Of a DNA stretch of 64,000 nucleotides, positions 59,919 to 64,000 are shown one piece after another. The notes under the pieces were generated by a model. It did no database searches, was not told the origin of the DNA, and saw only the letters and a program-made list of their open reading frames with translations. Each line of letters opens with the position of its first letter. Position 1 is the first letter of the stretch. Source of the DNA: Spinacia oleracea (taxonomy: Eukaryota > Streptophyta > Magnoliopsida > Caryophyllales > Amaranthaceae); the NCBI RefSeq assembly GCF_020520425.1, contig NC_079489.1:88403810-88467809 (forward strand), read 5' to 3'. The translations under genes and the position numbers were made by a program.

Positions 59919-60920
59919 GGGGGCGTTTGGTTGGGGGTTTTCAGGAAAGGGAATGGGAATGGACTGATATCATTCCCTTTGTTATTGTTTGGTTGGCATG
60001 TTTCACCATTCCCTTTACCCAATTTCATTTTTGGGTAACCCCAAAAACCTTCTACACTGATTCCCCACCCCCCTAGACTTTTCCATTCCCATTCCCCCAA
60101 CACTTCTAAAAAAACATTTACCACCTTATAACACCCAAAGTCACCTGAACCACCACCCCATGACCCCACCACACCCCACAAAACCACCCCCACCACCCGA
60201 CACCACCACCCTAAACCCACCAGCACTACCCGAAAACACCCCCTTACCCACCCGAAACCACCCCATGACCCCACCACCACCCCGCGAAACCACCCCTTGA
60301 CCCACCCCCACCACCCGAAACCACTACATGACTCGAAACCACCACCCCTTACCCACCCCCCACCACCCGAAACTACCCCCTGATCCACTCCCACCACCCG
60401 AAACCACCCCATGACCCGAAACCACCCCCCACCACCACCACCCCAAATTCCACCCCAACCCTAAAAAATTGAAGAAAAAACAAGATTTAGAATGAAATTA
60501 CCTTTTTTTTATGCAATTTATGTCTTGAAATGGTCAAATTCGGCTATGGAATCTTCAGATCTGAGGATTTCATAGTCGAATTAGAACATTTAAACATCAA
60601 ATTCATCCATAAAATTGTGAGAAAATAAGATTAGAGGGAGGGGGTGCATGGTGGCGGAGGGTGCTGAGCAAGAGAAGGTGGTTGGGTGGGCTGCGGAGGG
60701 AGGGTGCGCGGCGGAGGGAGGGTGAGCGGCGGAGGGAGGGAGGGAGCAAGGGAGGGTGGGCGGAGTAGGGAGGGAGCAAGGGAGCAAGGGAGGGAGAAGA
60801 TGAATGGAAAATGAAAAATACATCCCAAACAACATTTTAAATCAAAGGGTTTCATTCCCATTCCCCTTTTATCCCATTCTTGATTTCATTCCGTTTACCC
60901 TGTGTGAACCAAATGCCCCC
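59919..60920. mobile_element. PIF/Harbinger (Tourist-like) MITE, 1.0 kb
   Basis: The ends GGGGGCGTTTGGTT and inverted GGGGGCATTTGGTT have one mismatch and are flanked by TTA (59916-59918 and 60921-60923). The subterminal 'cattcccattcccctttatccc' and 'aaagggaatgggaatgga' also pair. The interior is dominated by a C-rich 'ccacccgaaaccacccc' minisatellite (60115-60440) and a G-rich GGAGGG array (60639-60795). ORFs of 166, 81 and 76 residues arise from these repeats. A one-ended relative lies at 16619-16760. Confidence 0.9.
60115..60440. repeat. C-rich minisatellite (CCACCCGAAACCACCCC-type)
   Basis: About 15 imperfect units of 15-30 bp run inside the MITE. The minus strand carries many GGGTGG/GGGG runs, potentially able to form G-quadruplexes. 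Not coding. Confidence 0.8.
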
Positions 60921-61318
60921 TTAGCTTTCTCGGTTTGTTATTGCAATCAGTTTTTTAAATAAAAAATAGTCTGCTTTTTAATTGAATTAAATTGTGAAAC
61001 TTCGAAGGGTATTTAAGTCTATTCCATAGGGGACACAAAAAGTACAATTACCAAATTCACCTCATGATTTCCCTTATAGAATAGAGATTCAGTAGTTGAA
61101 GCAACTCACAAATTTTACTCCTCGTCCTTCCTTCAACACATTCAACAATTGAAACCAAAAGTTAGACTATTAAAATTCAGTAGTTGAAGCAACTCACAAA
61201 TCAGTTCCTACGGCATGAATTTTTTTCATCTTCTACATCAAATTCAATCAAATTGATATGATGTTCAATTGAGCAATTAATTTCCATCAATCTCATTGTT
61301 ATTTTAAGTCGTATATGG
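60921..61318. other. Intergenic with a 26-bp direct repeat
   Basis: No gene. 'attcagtagttgaagcaact' followed by 'cacaaat' occurs twice, starting near 61087 and 61177. 'tttgttattgcaat' recurs on both sides of the neighbouring MITE, showing that the MITE landed in a short tandem repeat. Confidence 0.5.
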
Positions 61319-61530
61319 GTGGGTTTTGTTGTTAAGGAAAATCAGCTAAATTCCTTCTCTTTTTATGAAATTAAACGTGCTTTTAATAAAAAAATTATCC
61401 AATTTTGTCTTAGTGATGAGAAGTTTGTTGTTGATCTCAATGATAGGATATGGATACCTGGCATATATAAAAGTTATCTAAAGAAAATTTCAAATCTCTA
61501 CCTACTTCGGTCCTTCTGTCGGTGTCCATA
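61319..61530 (+). mobile_element. Gypsy-type pol fragment (integrase zinc-finger region)
   Basis: A 70-codon frame resembles the segment around the HHCC zinc-binding motif at the start of plant Ty3/gypsy integrase ('DLNDRIWIPG' compared with the usual 'RICVP' strand). It is a small, broken fossil with no neighbouring RT. The call rests on pattern memory only. Confidence 0.35.
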
Positions 61531-61534
61531 ACTG

Positions 61535-61960
61535 TAATACCCCGTATTTTTAAGTAATTATTAATATATTTAATTATATTTATAAAGCGTTTTAATATTT
61601 TTCTAAATTAGAGTCGCATTTCAATATTTAAATAAATGTATTTTATTAATTAAAAATATTTATTATTTTTAATTAGAAAGAAAATTATTTTATTTTAGTT
61701 GGGGAATTTAATTGGGTTTTGAAAAGCAAAATGATTTTAATTATTCTAGCCCAATCCAATTTCTATTATGAGCCCAAACAAATAAAGCAAGCCAAATCCT
61801 TTTAATTAAGCCAATCATTAAGGTTTCCTAATCCTAGCTCATCTTGGAAACGAAAGCTATAGATACCTCTCCTATGTTTCATTAATCTCCAACATTCATT
61901 AATTTCACAAACCCTCACAAAGTCTCCCTATTAATTCCTTACTTTTTAAAACTATTTTCT
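61535..61960 (+). mobile_element. LTR-like segment, probable gypsy (Tekay-like) start
   Basis: TGTAATACCCCGTATTTTTA is the type of opening seen in many plant chromovirus LTRs, followed by AT-rich U3-like DNA and a gene-terminal-looking 'cacaaaccctcacaaagtctccc'. The right border is not visible and no matching second LTR lies in the window. Confidence 0.4.
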
Positions 61961-61969
61961 TCAATAATA

Positions 61970-63566
61970 AAAGGAATTACCGCCACCATGAAAATGGTTA
62001 AGGCTATTATCAGAATTTTGTAACGGAACTTAACTACTACTACTACTACTAATCATGCTTTACAAAATCTTATAGTTCAAACAACTTGGAACCATTAAAG
62101 GTCCACCAAAACGTTAATTCAAATCCTGAAAACCTTTAAATACTTAAAATCCATAATTGAAATCAATAATTAAAAGAAATACTTTAAAAGCGTTCGAAGC
62201 ATAAATAGATCACCTCACACTCAAACCCGAATGAAATGATAATGGAATGCTTCTTCACTTAACACTTGGGAGAACTGCTCACCATAATTACAAATGTAGA
62301 GTATGGATCATCACAAGATCATTAAGGCAAACGCCATGACCAAGACAATTAAGAAATCACGAATCAGCAAAGTTGAGTACATATATGAAATATAAATGCA
62401 AATAAACATGCTTCACTTGATAACTGTAATGATCACTAACAACTATTACTAGACATTCCAACATGCAATGCATAACTGAATGAATAACAATACTCTTGAC
62501 TTTTACTCTTGAATTTTACTCTTGACTACTACTTGATAACTTTTTTCCTTCTTGATGGAATATTAAATTCCGAATAATTGGTATAAGCAATGAACCGGGT
62601 TTCTTACTACTATGTCCACAAAAGGGACGACCATCACTGGAGCTACCCATTAGAACAACTATTTCATAATTCTGTGACGGAATTCCAGCGCATTAAAAAT
62701 ATAATTATGGAACAAGGTCTTGTACCACGACGAAAGTCAAAGGGCTACACCATATGAACCTTCTCCATATGTTCACTCAAGGTATACGATCCAAGAGCTT
62801 TTAGTGCTTATCCATTAATTAAATGCTTCTTTTATTACTACTACTACTACTAGTACTACTCGACAGTCACCTACTAAGTATCTAAGTGTAACACCCTAAT
62901 AATTCCTTGCTTTTTATAAAACATTTTCCAACTTAAAACAAAATAATTACCAAGATATTACTGTAACACCCTAATAATTCCTTGCTTTTCATAAAACATT
63001 TTCCCACTTAAAACAAAGGAATTACCAAGATATTACCGCCACCGTGATAACGGCTAAGGCTATTTACCAGAATTACGCAGCGGAAATAACTAACTTTCAA
63101 AACATATTAATAGTTAATGGTCAATTAAAACCTTGGAACCACTAATGCCCAAAACAAAAGTATTAAATCATTTAAAATCCATTAACTATAGTTCAAATAA
63201 ATTAAGTAATCGTCATGACTAGAAATTAAATAGAGTTTATAAAATACGGAAGAAAATTAAACTCTCAAACACGATTCCCAAGATAACTTCTCCCGCAAGT
63301 TATCTCTACAAACCTGCCTTATCAAAATCTACTCCCCAACAACGCAAATGCAATGATGGATCATCATAGGGTCATTAAGGCAAAGGCCTTGACCAAAAGA
63401 CATGAAGCACGAAGTCAGCAAAAGCTGAGTATGAACAAGCTAGAATAACATTCTATCCTAACATGCTTCACTCAACGAATTAATAATCCACATGTAAAAG
63501 CCAATTAATAAAAAGGTAAACATGGAGACAAGACTTGACACTTGACACGACTCTTGACTCACAGTT
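61970..63566. repeat. Two diverged ~1.05-kb related copies, non-coding retroelement DNA
   Basis: Landmarks repeat at ~1.05-kb spacing: 'taccgccaccatgaaaatgg' near 61979 and 'taccgccaccgtgataacgg' near 63035, and 'atcattaaggcaaacgcc' near 62322 and 'gtcattaaggcaaaggcc' near 63373. In addition 'tgtaacaccctaataattcc' is duplicated close together, near 62887 and 62962. It looks like overlapping LTR or leader copies of gypsy elements. ACT trinucleotide runs occur near 62035 and 62838. Confidence 0.5.
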
Positions 63567-64000
63567 TTGTTAGGTTATGATACATATGATATTACATAAA
63601 TCATGCGGAAACAACCATTAACCCAGGAATACATATTATTTACACATAATCATATAGCATAATTTAGATGCATACTCTTTGTTGCGTGCCCTCCCTAGCT
63701 GCGCCCGAACCGAGCAAGAACAAGTCTTTAGGACTCCAAGTGTCGTCCCTCCGTAGATAGTCCACAGCACGTCCGGATCCGCCTTAAGATTGACCAACTA
63801 GAATCGCCCTTAAGGTACTAGAATTTTCGGCACTTTTGAGCAAGATGTGTGACTGAATTTTTCTCTCAAAAACTCACTTTGAATACTTTTAAAACTCGTT
63901 ATAAATTGTGAACCAAGGCCACATATTTATAGGGGTATGGAAAGAGAATTGGAATCCTATTAGGATACGAATTAATTAAACTTAGAATCCTACAAGAACT
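63567..64000 (-). mobile_element. Ty1/copia LTR in antisense, running off the window
   Basis: Read on the minus strand this matches the 3' part of the LTR at 26696-28437: the TATAAATATGTGG promoter (63920-63931), the 'gtggactatctacg' block, 'ggagtcctaa', 'cttgttcttg.tcggttcggg', 'cagctaggga' and the end CATAACCTAACA. It is only moderately similar, so it is a different subfamily or an old copy. The element's body, if present, is to the right. Confidence 0.7.

Noticed and set aside
59912-60412. 166-codon Gly/Trp-rich ORF
   Set aside because: Produced by the C-rich minisatellite of the PIF/Harbinger MITE.

Overview
This is plant nuclear DNA. The spliceosomal genes, the chloroplast NDH subunit, and the plant-type Ty1/copia, Ty3/gypsy, CACTA, hAT, Stowaway, PIF/Harbinger, Helitron, SINE and LINE remains all say so. 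The style of the LTRs and CACTA ends resembles what I remember from Amaranthaceae (spinach/beet/quinoa group), but I cannot fix the species from sequence alone.

Layout. (1) Positions 1-16.8 kb are transposon-rich. Two direct copies of a Ty3/gypsy (TAT/Ogre-like) LTR plus primer-binding site frame non-coding element DNA. A 6.4 kb CACTA element (2552-8983, TSD TTG) sits inside and carries a captured exon of chloroplast geranylgeranyl reductase (CHLP) and an array of ~160-bp repeats. A broken antisense gene of the 'putative gypsy type transposon' class follows the second LTR. (2) Positions 17-28.4 kb hold the decayed 3' half of a Ty1/copia element, split by a very young, complete-looking, non-autonomous LTR element (18213-25711, TSD CCTAT, LTRs differing at about 5 of 1469 sites) that encodes only a gag-like protein. 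(3) Positions 28.4-31 kb hold a SINE, a LINE tail, a perfect 125-bp inverted repeat and a 0.94-kb element sitting in TA microsatellites. (4) Positions 31.3-58.4 kb are the gene island: a small acidic plant protein of unknown function (+), the chloroplast NDH subunit PnsB5 (+), a tandem CCCH zinc-finger protein (-), a double B-box protein with a divergent CCT tail (-), and a SUMO-like-domain protein of the Rad60/NIP45 type (-). Small MITEs, SINEs and a Helitron lie between and within them. (5) Positions 58.4-64 kb are intergenic, with a 1-kb PIF/Harbinger MITE, then gypsy remnants and an antisense copia LTR running off the right edge.

The three minus-strand genes (CCCH, B-box, SUMO-like) appear to match the Arabidopsis neighbours At1g68200, At1g68190 and At1g68185 in order (recalled from memory), which would make this a small block of conserved gene order. 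They are not a pathway: one is RNA-binding, one a transcriptional regulator, one SUMO/ubiquitin-related. PnsB5 acts in cyclic electron flow around photosystem I. Most of the remaining sequence is nested mobile DNA, whose insertion order can be read from target-site duplications.
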